A stretch of 64,000 nt of DNA from an uncultured Rivibacter sp. (GTDB lineage Bacteria > Pseudomonadota > Gammaproteobacteria > Burkholderiales > Burkholderiaceae): positions 86,495 to 150,494 of the forward strand of contig CAMLLU010000005.1 of the NCBI GenBank assembly GCA_946480925.1. Direction: 5' to 3'. This document shows, one piece after another, positions 47,955 through 56,906 of the stretch (within the stretch, counting starts at the first letter, position 1; every line of letters begins with the position of its first letter). The position numbers and the translations under genes are program-made. Below the pieces are notes generated by a model, which saw nothing but the letters and a program-made list of their open reading frames with translations, searched no databases and was not told the DNA's origin.

Positions 47955-49649
47955 TCAATGCGGGTTGAGCAGGTCGGGCCGGCCATCGAAGGCGTAGTGC
48001 AGCAGGTCTTCCATGTTGAAGCGCTGGTCGTCCACGCCCGGGCCCAATGACGGCTTGAAGCCCGGATCGGTGACGATGGAGAAGCGGCTCGATTGCATCG
48101 CGCGGTGGAAGGTCTCTGCCACGACGCGCGCGCCCACGCCGTCGAGCTTGTTGCCCTTGAACTCGGCCTCGCGCAGCATGTAGAACCACAGCGGCGTGTT
48201 GTCGCCCAGCTCGCGCTTTTCGGCTTCGCCCAGCTCGCCGAGCGTGACGCCGCCGTTGCCCTGGAGCACGTCGTCGGCGGTGAGCGGCATCACGTCGAGG
48301 CCGCGGCTCGCGAAGTCCTGCGCGAGCTGCTGGCCGGAGGGCAGCCCCAGCATGCGGCCGCGCGCCAGGTTGCGGAAAGCCAGGTTGCGCTTCTTCAGCA
48401 GCACGGCGTTGACCGCGCCGAAGCTGCCCAGCGGCAAGGTGCGCAGCGGATCCACCAGCCGGGTGTCGATGGCCATGGCGACGTTGAAGTCCGCCGGCAC
48501 CGGGCTGAACGCCGGGTTCAGCGTGGCGAAGCGGCTGAAGTCGAACAGCCTGAGCATGTCGGCCGCCCAGTTGCTGGGCAGGCGCCGGCCCAGCAGGCCG
48601 GTGGGCGGCAGCGGCGGCGGGTTTTCGAGCTCGGCCAGGTCGGCGTCGGAGCCCGGCGGGTGCGCAGTAGGCACCAGCGTGCCGCTCGTGCCGCTGAAGC
48701 GGAAGAGGCGGAACAGGTGCCCTGAATCGAGCGCGCCGGGGTTGCGGTTGAAGAAGCGGTTCCACTGGTACCCGGTGCGGATCATGCTGTGGCCGAGCCG
48801 GAAGGCGGCCCCCGAGAACTCCACCGGCATGGTGCCGAAGGCGGCCGGCGAATCGACCTCGAACACCTTGCGCCCGCTGCTGAACACCTCGCCCACCACC
48901 GACGCATTGGCGATGCGCGGCAGGTAGTCGTGCCGCAGCATCCACTGGTAGTGCTTGGTGACGATCTCGCGCGCCCGCTCGAACAGCACGGTGCTCGGCA
49001 CGCTCTTGCCCACCAGCTCGTCCACCACCTTGTTGTGGAAGCGGATGAAGGCCGCATGCACCTGCGCGACGGCGAGGTTCTCGTCGTTGCGGATGTCGGG
49101 GATCTTCGCCTCGCGCTCCGTCTTGCGCGAGCCGTCGGCGGCCGGGCCGCGGCGCGGCAGGTCGTAGCCGTCGCCGGCGGCGTTGCTGCCGTTGGTCACG
49201 TCGAAGGGGCGGCCCACCAGCAGCTTCACGCCGTCGGGCTGGTAGAACTCGGGCGACTCCTTCGGGCCGCCGCGGCCATACAGGCTGTCGAGGTCCAGCG
49301 TCGGCGAACGCATCGACTGCATCGGCAGCACGCCGGTCGTCTGCAGGTTGAGCTCGGTGGGGTCCAGCGTCATGTCGTGGTCGACGAACTGGCCCAGGTA
49401 GGTGTAGCCCGCCGGCATGGACGGGTCCGACGCGCCGCCGCCCTCGCTGACCATGGCCACCGCCAGTTGCGCGAGCAGCTCGTCGCTGTTGGGCTGGCCG
49501 ACGAGCCCGGGCACGAACCGCGAGAAGCGGAACTCGACCGTTTCTTCCAGCGCCGATGCGACCCAGGTCAGCGGCTGGCCATCGGGCCCCAGGCAACGCA
49601 TGCCTTCGCCCGCGATGTAGTAGGCCTCGCGGCCATGATTGCCTCGCAT
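47955..49649 (-). CDS. animal-type haem peroxidase family protein
   Basis: 564-residue member of the peroxidase-cyclooxygenase superfamily in bacteria. Distal site GQFVDHDMTLDPTE (His91 and Asp92); later AAFIRFHNKVVDEL, the YQWMLRHDYLPRI helix and the proximal-histidine candidate FRLGHSMIR. No signal peptide is visible from the start at 49649, which has GGGGAG upstream. The frame stays open to 49892, but that part is not family-like. Probable oxidation of organic substrates with peroxide; substrate unknown. Stand-alone, convergent with gcdR. Confidence 0.85.
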   Translation of the reverse strand: MRGNHGREAYYIAGEGMRCLGPDGQPLTWVASALEETVEFRFSRFVPGLVGQPNSDELLAQLAVAMVSEGGGASDPSMPAGYTYLGQFVDHDMTLDPTELNLQTTGVLPMQSMRSPTLDLDSLYGRGGPKESPEFYQPDGVKLLVGRPFDVTNGSNAAGDGYDLPRRGPAADGSRKTEREAKIPDIRNDENLAVAQVHAAFIRFHNKVVDELVGKSVPSTVLFERAREIVTKHYQWMLRHDYLPRIANASVVGEVFSSGRKVFEVDSPAAFGTMPVEFSGAAFRLGHSMIRTGYQWNRFFNRNPGALDSGHLFRLFRFSGTSGTLVPTAHPPGSDADLAELENPPPLPPTGLLGRRLPSNWAADMLRLFDFSRFATLNPAFSPVPADFNVAMAIDTRLVDPLRTLPLGSFGAVNAVLLKKRNLAFRNLARGRMLGLPSGQQLAQDFASRGLDVMPLTADDVLQGNGGVTLGELGEAEKRELGDNTPLWFYMLREAEFKGNKLDGVGARVVAETFHRAMQSSRFSIVTDPGFKPSLGPGVDDQRFNMEDLLHYAFDGRPDLLNPH

Positions 49650-49957
49650 GGTGAAACTCCCCGGTTGCGGCGCGGCGACGTGCCGCGCCTTCGCAAGGGC
49701 AGTGGAGCCGAGCCGGGTGCGGGCGGCATCCTCAAGCGGAGGGAAGGTGAGCCCCCTAGAACCACTGCCCACGGCGCGGGATCGCATGCGCTTTCCCTCT
49801 CGATTCATACGGGCTTTGCCGCCGTTCAACAGGCTGAATCGACAGCTCACGGCGCCAATCGACAGCTCAAGGGAGTGAGGGCCTTGCTTCACTGTTCATT
49901 CACCGCCGGCCACCTACGATGCGCCTCCCATACCAACCACTTTTCAGGGAGAACGCG

Positions 49958-51793
49958 ATGCCTCTTTGCACCGCAGCGCTCGCCGGCCACAGGCCTGGGA
50001 TGCGTCAATTGAATGCATGGATCGCTGCCGCGGCCATGTTCGCGGCGGCCTGCTGTGCCGCCACGAGCGCGCATGCCGACACCAGCCTCACCCGCCCCAA
50101 CGACGGCTCCAGCAGCAAGCTCAGCGACACCGCCGCCACCGAAGAGACGCGCAACGTCTACAGCTTCATCAAGACGCGCACCAGCAAGATCAACTCCAAC
50201 ATGATCCTCGGGCAGCACATGGGCGGCCCCGGCGACCTGATCCAGAGCGAAGCCTTCGACATGGTGAAGTACCGGATCGAAAGCGCGACGCCGGGCCGGC
50301 ATGCCTACCCGCGGCTCATCGGGGCGCGATACGACGCCTTGGCGAACGGCGTCTACCGTCTCGACAGCGGCCTGATCGACCAGATCAACGCCCGCCTGAT
50401 CGAGGTGTCGAACATCTACCACCCCATCGTCTCGATCACTGCCACGCCGCGCAATCCGTGGGACCAGTCGAAGGGCCGCAACTTCGTGGACGGGCAAGGC
50501 AAGCTGACCGATCTGGCCCGTGCCAACCGTGGCTCGGTGCCGGCGGCCAAGCTCTTCTGGGACGACATCGACACCATCGCCGACGGCCTGGCCAAGTTGA
50601 AGACGGCCGATGGCAAACCCGTGCCCGTGCTCTTGCGCCCCTTCGCCGAGGTCAACACCTCCGACAAGTACTACTACCGGCAACAGACGGGTGCGAACTT
50701 CGTCGCCCTGTGGCGTGACGTGGCCGACTACTACGTCAACACCCGCCAGCTGCACAACCTGATCTTCGTCTGGGAGGCCTGGGTGTGGAACCGCACGGGC
50801 TTCGAGACGCACAACATCGTGCCGTGGTTCCCTGCCAAGCAGTCCGACACCGACAACCCATGGGTGGACGTGGTCACCGGCGCCTTCTACTTCGATGCGG
50901 TGGATCCGCGCTTCAGCCTGAACTTCACCGCCGGCACCAACGACGAGAAGGTGTTCTACGACCTGATGGGCCTGGCGCGCACCCACAACAAGCCCTTCGG
51001 TGCCGCGCAATGGTCCGTCAACTACACCAAGCCCGGCGACCCCTGCACGCAGGGTGACAACAACAATGCCCTGCTCTTCATGAAGAGCGTGGACGACCGC
51101 CACTACGTGGACTCGCCGACGACCCAGCACCTGTCCTTCGTCTACTACTGGGGTGACAACAACTACTGCATGGCCGTGCAGAACCAGCTGCATGCGACGG
51201 AGTTCGTGGACGACCTGCGCGTGGCCAGCGTCACCGGCATCGATGCCATCAACACCGAAAGCGGGCGGATCGTGGAGTCGGGCCAGGGCACGGGGGTGGG
51301 CGGCCTGGTCACGCCGGGTCTGCCGCTGCGAACGGGCGACAACGCGCTGAACCGGCAGATCAAGTCCGTCCTGTCCTTCGATACCTCGGCTGCGATGCTC
51401 CCCGCGAACGCCACCCTGGGCGATGCGCCGGCCAGCATCGTGCTGAAAAAGGCAGACGCGAACGGCACCTTCCCCGCAGGCCTGTCGGACCTGGGCCTGG
51501 AAGCGGCGAATGTATTGGGCAGCAGCACGGCGCTCGCCGCCGAAGACTTCAATGCACCCGCCACGCCGTTGGGCGGCAAGGTGAACGACCCCAACGCCTC
51601 GTTCAAGGGCCAGGTGTCGTACGGCTCCGTTCCGATCGTCAACGTGAATCGAAGCGGGCGCACGCAACTGCGCCTGGCCTTCAAGACGCCTACGGACGGC
51701 AACGGCATCAGCAACCTGATCGACTGGCTCGGTCAGACCGCCGCCGGCCCCGAGCTGATCCTGACCTACACCCTGCCCAACAGCAACCCGTGA
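49958..51793 (+). CDS. secreted GH26-like protein with C-terminal CBM96-like domain
   Basis: 611 residues. Signal peptide up to about residue 40 (AAAAMFAAACCAATSAHA). Residues about 60-410 resemble a GH26 beta-mannanase barrel: ILGQHMGG, the acid/base motif LRPFAEVN (Glu231), FVWEAWVWNRTG and GAFYFDAVDPRF. At the place of the nucleophile, usually Glu before a Gly, the sequence is KPFGAAQWSVN, so the nucleophile is not obvious. Residues about 450-611 (SVLSFDTSAAMLPANATL, RTQLRLAFKTPTDGNG, PELILTYTLP) look like a DNRLRE/CBM96 carbohydrate-binding domain. GGGAGA precedes the ATG. Confidence 0.78.
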   Translation: MPLCTAALAGHRPGMRQLNAWIAAAAMFAAACCAATSAHADTSLTRPNDGSSSKLSDTAATEETRNVYSFIKTRTSKINSNMILGQHMGGPGDLIQSEAFDMVKYRIESATPGRHAYPRLIGARYDALANGVYRLDSGLIDQINARLIEVSNIYHPIVSITATPRNPWDQSKGRNFVDGQGKLTDLARANRGSVPAAKLFWDDIDTIADGLAKLKTADGKPVPVLLRPFAEVNTSDKYYYRQQTGANFVALWRDVADYYVNTRQLHNLIFVWEAWVWNRTGFETHNIVPWFPAKQSDTDNPWVDVVTGAFYFDAVDPRFSLNFTAGTNDEKVFYDLMGLARTHNKPFGAAQWSVNYTKPGDPCTQGDNNNALLFMKSVDDRHYVDSPTTQHLSFVYYWGDNNYCMAVQNQLHATEFVDDLRVASVTGIDAINTESGRIVESGQGTGVGGLVTPGLPLRTGDNALNRQIKSVLSFDTSAAMLPANATLGDAPASIVLKKADANGTFPAGLSDLGLEAANVLGSSTALAAEDFNAPATPLGGKVNDPNASFKGQVSYGSVPIVNVNRSGRTQLRLAFKTPTDGNGISNLIDWLGQTAAGPELILTYTLPNSNP

Positions 51794-51925
51794 CGGCAAG
51801 GCATGCAGGGCGCCCGGGGGTGCCCTGCAACATCGGCACACTACCGGCTCGGTGGCCGCGACGTGATCGTCTTGCGTGCCGCGCCCCCACCTTCCCCGTG
51901 AACCGGCAAGTGCCGTCGCTGCGAG

Positions 51926-53023
51926 TTGTCCACGCCTGAGCTCGACCCTCCTGAAGGAGAACCACCCTCCACTGCCACGCGGGCGCTGGAGGGTTATGCC
52001 GTCGTGCTGGCGCTGCTGGCACTGGCCCTGGCGGCGCTGGTGGTGGCACTCGCCACCCGCAACGCACGCGTGGCTGTGTTCCAGGTGCTGCCCACCGTGC
52101 TGGCCATGCTGCTGGGCGGCGGTGCGGCGGCGTTGTGGCTGCTGCGGCGGCGCGCGCCGCTGTGGTTGCTGCTGCCGGGCTCGGCGCTCGCCACCTGGGG
52201 CGCCATGCTGGCCACCGTGCTGGCCATGGCCACGCTGTACGGCCGGCCGCTGGCCTATGTGTTCGCGCGGCCGGTGGTGGAGCGCGGCATGGTCGGCGCG
52301 CCGGTGCTGGGGGCGTTGATCGGTGCCGGCCTGTGGCTGCTCGAGCGCACCCGCCAGCGCGAGCGCGCAGCCTGGGAAGCCGAACGCGCGGCCCGCGCAG
52401 GGCAAACCCGATTGCTGCACGAGCGCACCCTCGCCCACCTGCAGCTGCTGCAGGCGCAGATCGAGCCGCACTTCATCTACAACACGCTGGCCAACCTGCG
52501 CCAGCTGGTGCGCATGGACAGCGCCCGGGCGCTGCAGATGCTCGACCACCTCATTCGCTACTTCAAGCTCGTGCTGCCGAGCTTTCGCGCCGACCGCCTG
52601 CCGCTGCGCGACGAACTGGCGCTGGTGCAGGCCTACCTCGACCTGCTGCGCGAGCGCATGGACCGGCCGATGCAGCTGGTGGCTGACGTGCCGGAGCCGA
52701 TGGCAGGCTTTGTGCTGCCGCCCGGCGCGCTGCTGTGCCTGGTCGAAAACGCCGTCAAGCACGGCCTGCCGGACGACGGCGCGGCACTCGCGTTGCACAT
52801 CACGGCGCGGCGTGTGGGCGAGTGCCTGCTGGTGACCGTGCGCGACAACGGCAGTGGCCTGGCCGCGCCATCACATGCCGCCTTGCGCCCTCACGGCAGC
52901 GGCACGGGCCTGGCCAACCTGCGCGAGCGCCTGCGTTTGCTGTATGGCGAGGCCGCCAGCCTGCACTTGCACAATGCCCATCCCGGCTGCGAGGCGGTGC
53001 TGACACTGCCGTGGCAAGGCTGA
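51926..53023 (+). CDS. LytS-type sensor histidine kinase
   Basis: 365 residues, apparently starting at a TTG. Four hydrophobic segments in residues 22-140 (VVLALLALALAALVVALAT, LPTVLAMLLGGGAAALWLL, LLPGSALATWGAMLATVLAM, APVLGALIGAGLWLL). The His_kinase domain has QIEPHFIYNTLANLRQLV with the phosphorylated His, then ENAVKHGLP and DNGSGLA for ATP binding. It works with the LytTR regulator 135 bp downstream. No sensory domain beyond the membrane part. Confidence 0.87.
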   Translation: MSTPELDPPEGEPPSTATRALEGYAVVLALLALALAALVVALATRNARVAVFQVLPTVLAMLLGGGAAALWLLRRRAPLWLLLPGSALATWGAMLATVLAMATLYGRPLAYVFARPVVERGMVGAPVLGALIGAGLWLLERTRQRERAAWEAERAARAGQTRLLHERTLAHLQLLQAQIEPHFIYNTLANLRQLVRMDSARALQMLDHLIRYFKLVLPSFRADRLPLRDELALVQAYLDLLRERMDRPMQLVADVPEPMAGFVLPPGALLCLVENAVKHGLPDDGAALALHITARRVGECLLVTVRDNGSGLAAPSHAALRPHGSGTGLANLRERLRLLYGEAASLHLHNAHPGCEAVLTLPWQG

Positions 53024-53039
53024 GATGAATACCCATTCA

Positions 53040-53130
53040 TTCACCACGGAGGCGCAGAGGACGCGGAGGGCCGCGGAGAAGACCAGTATTTCCCCGCGGC
53101 CCTCCGCGCTCTCCGCACCTCTGCGGTGAA
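53040..53130. repeat. 37-bp imperfect inverted repeat between kinase and regulator genes
   Basis: Left arm 53040-53076 begins TTCACCACGGAGGCGCAGAG; right arm 53094-53130 is its near complement, with the inner 14 bp (GCGGAGGGCCGCGG) perfect. About five in six bases pair; the loop is 17 nt. The CACGGAGG...CGGAG motif belongs to a widespread class of intergenic palindromes in bacteria. Its place inside a two-component operon suggests RNA-level control or simple insertion. Confidence 0.8.
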
Positions 53131-53158
53131 GGCTGTTGGTCCTTAAGGAAAGCATCCC

Positions 53159-53887
53159 ATGCGCGCACTGATCGCCGACGACGAGCCGCTGCTGCGCGCC
53201 GAGCTGCGCGAGGCACTGGCGCAGATGTGGCCGGAGCTGAGCATCGTCGCCGAGGCGGCAGACGGCCGCCGCGCGTTGGCCGCGGCGCTGGAGCACCGTC
53301 CGGAGGTCGCCTTCCTCGACGTGAACATGCCGCACGTCGACGGCATGGCCGCCGCGCAGCAGATGCGCGAGCGCGGCTACACCGGCGAGATCGTGTTCGT
53401 CACCGCTTACGACCAGCATGCGCTGCGGGCTTTCGAGGCGCGCGCCATCGACTATCTCGTGAAACCGCTGGAGCTGGCGCGCCTGGGTGAGACGGTCACG
53501 CGCTTGAAGGCCCGCCTGGCCACCGTGCCGCCGCAGCTCGCTGCCCCACCGGCAGAGGCAACGCCCTCGCCGTGGCTGCGCGTGACGCGCGGCGCGCAGA
53601 CGCAGCTGGTGCGCCTGGAAGACGTGGCCTGCCTGCGCGCCGTGCCCGGCTACACGCAGCTGATCACGCGAGAAGGGGGGCACCTGATCGAGCAGCCGCT
53701 GAAGACGCTGCAGCAGCGCCTGGATCCGCACACCTTCGTGCAGGTGCACCGTGCGGCCATCGTCAACCTGCACTTCGTGCTGCGCATCGTGCGGGAGCGC
53801 CCGGGGCGCTGCGTCGTCGAGCTCAAGCACGACCTCGGGCAGGTGGAGGTGAGCCGCGCGGGCGCGGAGCTGCTGCGTTCCTTGTGA
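53159..53887 (+). CDS. LytTR-family response regulator (AlgR/LytR type)
   Basis: 242 residues: receiver domain with ALIADDEPLLRAELREAL, phosphoacceptor FLDVNMPHVDGMAA and FVTAYDQHALRAFEARAIDYLVKP; then a LytTR DNA-binding domain from about 140 (WLRVTRGAQTQLVRLEDVACLRAVPGYTQLITREG ... FVQVHRAAIVNL). TTAAGGAAAG precedes the ATG. Partner of the LytS-type kinase. Confidence 0.93.
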   Translation: MRALIADDEPLLRAELREALAQMWPELSIVAEAADGRRALAAALEHRPEVAFLDVNMPHVDGMAAAQQMRERGYTGEIVFVTAYDQHALRAFEARAIDYLVKPLELARLGETVTRLKARLATVPPQLAAPPAEATPSPWLRVTRGAQTQLVRLEDVACLRAVPGYTQLITREGGHLIEQPLKTLQQRLDPHTFVQVHRAAIVNLHFVLRIVRERPGRCVVELKHDLGQVEVSRAGAELLRSL

Positions 53888-53926
53888 GCCTTGCCAAGGC
53901 GCCGAACTGGTCCACGTACAGCCTTC

Positions 53927-55096
53927 TCAGGCCTCGCGCAGGCAGTCGACGATCTTCAGCCGCCCGGCGCGCCACGCCGGGATGAACCCGCCCACGAAGC
54001 CCATCGCCAGCGCGAACGCGAGCGTCTGCACCGCGATCCCGGGCGTGAGCTTGAACTGGAAGGCCAGCTCCGAGAAGGTCTGGAAGTTGGTGGTCGAGAT
54101 GTTGACCGCCTGCATCAGCGACGCGGCGGCCAGCCCCATCACGCCGCCCACCAGGGCCAGCAGCAACGACTCGCCCAGAAACGCGGTGAGCACCGCACTG
54201 CGCCGAAAGCCCAGAGCGCGCAAGGTGCCGATCTCGCCCACGCGCTGTGCCACCGCGGCGAACATCGTGATCATGGCGCCCACCACCGCGCCGATCGAAA
54301 AGATGATCGAGAGCGCCAACCCCAGGTAGCGAATGAACGTGGCCAGCGCGCGCGACTGTTCCTCGTAGAAGAGCTGCTCAGGCTTCGCATCGAGCGAGAG
54401 CCGCGGGTCGCCTTCGAGCGTGGCCTTCGCGCGCTCGAACTGGTTGGCGTCCGCAAGCTTGAAGATCACGCTGGAATAGGCGTTGCGCCGAAAGGCCTGC
54501 ATCATCTGGTCGGCATCGCCCCAGATCTCGGAATCGAATCCGGTGCGCCCCGCGTCGAACACGCCCACCACCGTCCAGTCGCGCCCGGCGAAGCGCAGCG
54601 TCTCGCCCAGAGCCGCACCGCTGAAGCCGCGCGCGATGGCGCTGCCGGTGACGATCTCGCTGCTGCCGGGGCGGAACATGCGGCCTTCGACGATGCGCAC
54701 CTGCGGCCGCAGTGCGAGCCCGAGGTCCGAGGTGCCGCGTACCGTCACGTTGCTGGGCTTGCCGCTGCCGCGCTTGGGCAGGTTGTTCAGCACCACCGGC
54801 TCCTTCGACACGATGCGCCGCCCCAGCCCATCGGTCGCGATGCCCGCCAGGCTCTCGACGATGGCCGCCTGATCCCGGCTCACGCCCGAGTTGATCTCGG
54901 CGCCCGCCCCTTTGCGCAGCACCATCACGTTGTCCTGCTGTCCCGTGGCCACCAGCGTGGCCTTGATGCCCTCGCTCATCATCAGCACGGTGGCGAACAC
55001 GTACACCACCAGCGCCATGCCGCCCGCGGTGAGCAGCGTGGTGACCCGGCGCACCCAGAGGTTGCGGGCGATGTAGCTGAGGGGGAGGGGTTTCAC
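53927..55096 (-). CDS. FtsX-like ABC transporter permease
   Basis: 389 residues, MacB/LolC-like topology: one span near the N-terminus (VTTLLTAGGMALVVYVFATVLMMSEGI), a large periplasmic domain, then three C-terminal spans (LGLALSIIFSIGAVVGAMITMF, SLLLALVGGVMGLAAASL, LAFALAMGFVGGFIPAWRAGRLKIVDCLREA). The start is a GTG at 55096 that overlaps the stop of the small gene upstream. No ATPase or adaptor gene is near on either side, which is unusual; the partners may have been lost at the island boundary or lie elsewhere. Confidence 0.85.
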   Translation of the reverse strand: MKPLPLSYIARNLWVRRVTTLLTAGGMALVVYVFATVLMMSEGIKATLVATGQQDNVMVLRKGAGAEINSGVSRDQAAIVESLAGIATDGLGRRIVSKEPVVLNNLPKRGSGKPSNVTVRGTSDLGLALRPQVRIVEGRMFRPGSSEIVTGSAIARGFSGAALGETLRFAGRDWTVVGVFDAGRTGFDSEIWGDADQMMQAFRRNAYSSVIFKLADANQFERAKATLEGDPRLSLDAKPEQLFYEEQSRALATFIRYLGLALSIIFSIGAVVGAMITMFAAVAQRVGEIGTLRALGFRRSAVLTAFLGESLLLALVGGVMGLAAASLMQAVNISTTNFQTFSELAFQFKLTPGIAVQTLAFALAMGFVGGFIPAWRAGRLKIVDCLREA

Positions 55097-55287
55097 CTCG
55101 TGAGCCTTGCCTTCAGGCGTGCAATGGCGTTTGGCCCTGACACCGCAGTGGTGGTGCCTGAGTTCAGTTCCGCCTCTCGACGGTCGGCCTCGCTCGCCCA
55201 AGCGTCCTCGACTTCCTGGATCGGACTGTCGGCAGGTGCGAGTTCCAGCGCTTCTGCTGCCGGTGCTTCCGATGGATTGGTTTTCAT
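55093..55287 (-). CDS. 64-residue acidic protein coupled to the permease
   Basis: Small protein, MKTNPSEAPAAEALELAPAD followed by an acidic stretch and an Arg/Leu tail (AIARLKARLTR). No signal or membrane segment. Its stop overlaps the permease GTG by 4 bp, which argues it is really translated. Function unknown; it may be a shortened remnant of a longer upstream gene. Confidence 0.55.
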   Translation of the reverse strand: MKTNPSEAPAAEALELAPADSPIQEVEDAWASEADRREAELNSGTTTAVSGPNAIARLKARLTR

Positions 55288-55380
55288 GTCGATCTCAAGG
55301 TGTAGGGGGTTCAGACAGAACCCGTCCGAGTCCTATAGTCGCGCCGACTCAACATCAAGGGAAGCTGAAAACATGGGCCT

Positions 55381-55801
55381 ATGAAGGAGAGCACTTATAT
55401 CAGTGCGACCGGGTCCCATACCCCTGGCATCTGGCCCACGTGGTTGTCGTGAGCGGCGCAAAGTGGAACCTATGCGGTCACACGCTGCTGAATGCAGGGG
55501 GAGTCGGCCTCGGCGGTCACTACTTTCACATTGCCGGAGACGGCTACGCAAAGCCCTACTACATGGACCACGCAGGCTATCTGCGCTACCTCCGTGAAAG
55601 CGCGAAGCGCGAGATCCGGCGTCAATGGATACCGCTTTCAAACCCGGCGGGTGCGCCCAGGCAAAGTTGGACTATTTGGCGACGAAGCGCTGGCTGTGGG
55701 GTGCGGCGGCCCACAACTGCGCCACGTTTGTGGAGATCCTCGCAGCGGGCGGCTCTGACCGCGGGCTGTACTCGAATTGCCCGGCGTTGGAGAAGTTCTG
55801 A
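55381..55801 (+). pseudogene. frameshifted protein gene, possible papain-like/NlpC-type effector remnant
   Basis: Coding sense is spread over reading frames. Frame one begins ATGAAGGAGAGC (MKESTYISATGSHTPGIWPT). The middle frame gives GAKWNLCGHTLLNAGGVGLGG, HYFHIAGDGYAKPYYMDHAGYLRYLRESAKREIRR. After a slip near 55656 the third frame gives AQAKLDYLATKRWLWGAAAHNCATFVEILAAGGS and GLYSNCPALEKF, then stop. The HNCATFVE-type Cys segment and earlier His are like cysteine peptidases/amidases used as toxins, but this is only suggestive. Base composition is lower in GC than the flanks. Two frame breaks make it a probable pseudogene. Confidence 0.5.
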
Positions 55802-55810
55802 TGAAAACCG

Positions 55811-56080
55811 TTGTCGTGGCTCTCGCTTCCTGTCCTCGGCGCCGTAGCCGCCTGGGCCATTTGTGTCTTCGCATTGCACCTGCCCTGGGAAACGTCGTTG
55901 CTGGTGATCGAGATCGGTGCCATCGGCGCGGGAATTTTTGGTGGCACGCTTGCTTATAGGCGCGCGCGCTTCGAGGTCGTAGGGCACGCGCTTTCGGCTG
56001 CAGTCACTTTTCCCGAGTCAGATACGGCACGAACACTCGCCCAATCTGCGTCTCCAGAAGCAATCTTGTGCACACAATAG
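55811..56080 (+). CDS. small membrane protein, possible immunity partner
   Basis: 89 residues, read from a TTG at 55811 (SWLSLPVLGAVAAWAICVFA), with two hydrophobic segments, the second LLVIEIGAIGAGIFGGTLAY. A start at the ATG 55801, overlapping the previous stop, would need a frame change after about ten codons, so a small indel is possible. Small two-span proteins directly after a toxin gene are typical immunity proteins, which is the only basis for the suggestion. Not recognised by family. Confidence 0.45.
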   Translation: MSWLSLPVLGAVAAWAICVFALHLPWETSLLVIEIGAIGAGIFGGTLAYRRARFEVVGHALSAAVTFPESDTARTLAQSASPEAILCTQ

Positions 56081-56347
56081 GTTGTAGGTTTCCAGGAGTC
56101 GCAGGACGTTCGATTTCAGTTCTGAATACGAAGGTGGGTTGGAAAACTGAAGTGCAAGCCCTTGTTGCTCTTCAAGAGCCTTGAACTCTTCGGATGAAGC
56201 CAAGCCAGACGCTCGCATATCCTTGAGCAGTACGTTGACCTCAAGAGGGGCAAGCTTTGCCGTCGACTGCATGGCGCCACTCATGAGCTCAATGAAGTCA
56301 TTGCTCTCAGATGGTGGAGCAGAGTCGATTGCTTGCTGATGCGTAGA
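56018..56347 (-). pseudogene. fragment of an unrecognised protein gene cut by IS66 remnant
   Basis: Open on the minus strand, reading SESNDFIELMSGAMQSTAK, then LAPLEVNVLLKDMRASGLASSEEFKALEEQQGLAL and NVLRLLETYNLLCAQ. Composition and periodicity look protein-like and lower in GC. The 5' side ends where the IS66 transposase similarity starts, so the original start is lost; an internal ATG at 56284 could still allow an 88-residue product. Its 3' end overlaps the small membrane gene on the other strand. Confidence 0.4.
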
Positions 56348-56835
56348 TGCACGAAGAACTCCGCGGGGATGATGTCCAGCCGCTCGCTCACGTCTTCGCC
56401 GATGCGAGTCATCGGCCGGCCGCCCCCGGGCGTGGGGCAGTGCGTGTCCTCGGGCTCGTAATGGTGCTCCACGCGCCGCAGGTTGTCCGGCAATGGCTTG
56501 CGGCGCTCGGTGTCGGCGCCAGCCGGCGCGGTCTCGCCCTGGAGTGTGTCGATCTGGGCCTGCAGGGCGGCCTCGTCCTCGACCACCGCCTCCTCGAACA
56601 GGCGCCGCTGTTCGGCGGTCATCGCTTCGGTCTTGGCGCCGAACTTCCATGCTTTCAGGCGCACCAGCTCGAAGGTCACCTTCTGCAGCTTGACGTCCTT
56701 GAACTTGATCGCCTGGTCGCGCTCGTCGATCTGCGTGGCCATCGTGCCCACGCGTTCGAGCAGCAGCAACGCGATCTTCGTCGCGGCATCAGCGTCTAGG
56801 CCTTGGTGGAGGTCTTCGGCCTTGAGCTGATGCAC
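56347..56835 (-). pseudogene. IS66 family transposase (tnpC), N-terminal fragment
   Basis: N-terminal 160 residues of an IS66 transposase: leucine-zipper part (HQLKAEDLHQGLDADAATK, LLLLERVGTMATQIDERDQ), LKAWKFGAKTEAMTAEQRRLF, and the zinc-binding/HTH part EDTHCPTPGGGRPMTRIGEDVSERLDIIPAEFFVH. Similarity stops right after EFFVH; the catalytic DDE domain is absent. The second Cys of the usual CxxC reads GGG here. A non-functional remnant. Confidence 0.82.
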
Positions 56836-56906
56836 ATCGGAGCATGGGCCGGCATTGTGTGGCACCGCACGGCGCCGGGCACGTCTGGTTGCCGATGCGT
56901 GCGGGC

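Noticed and set aside
47955..49596. 601-codon overlapping frame beside the haem peroxidase
   Set aside because: Same strand but different frame from the peroxidase; Arg/Ala/Gly-rich with no motif, whereas the peroxidase frame has the family histidines.
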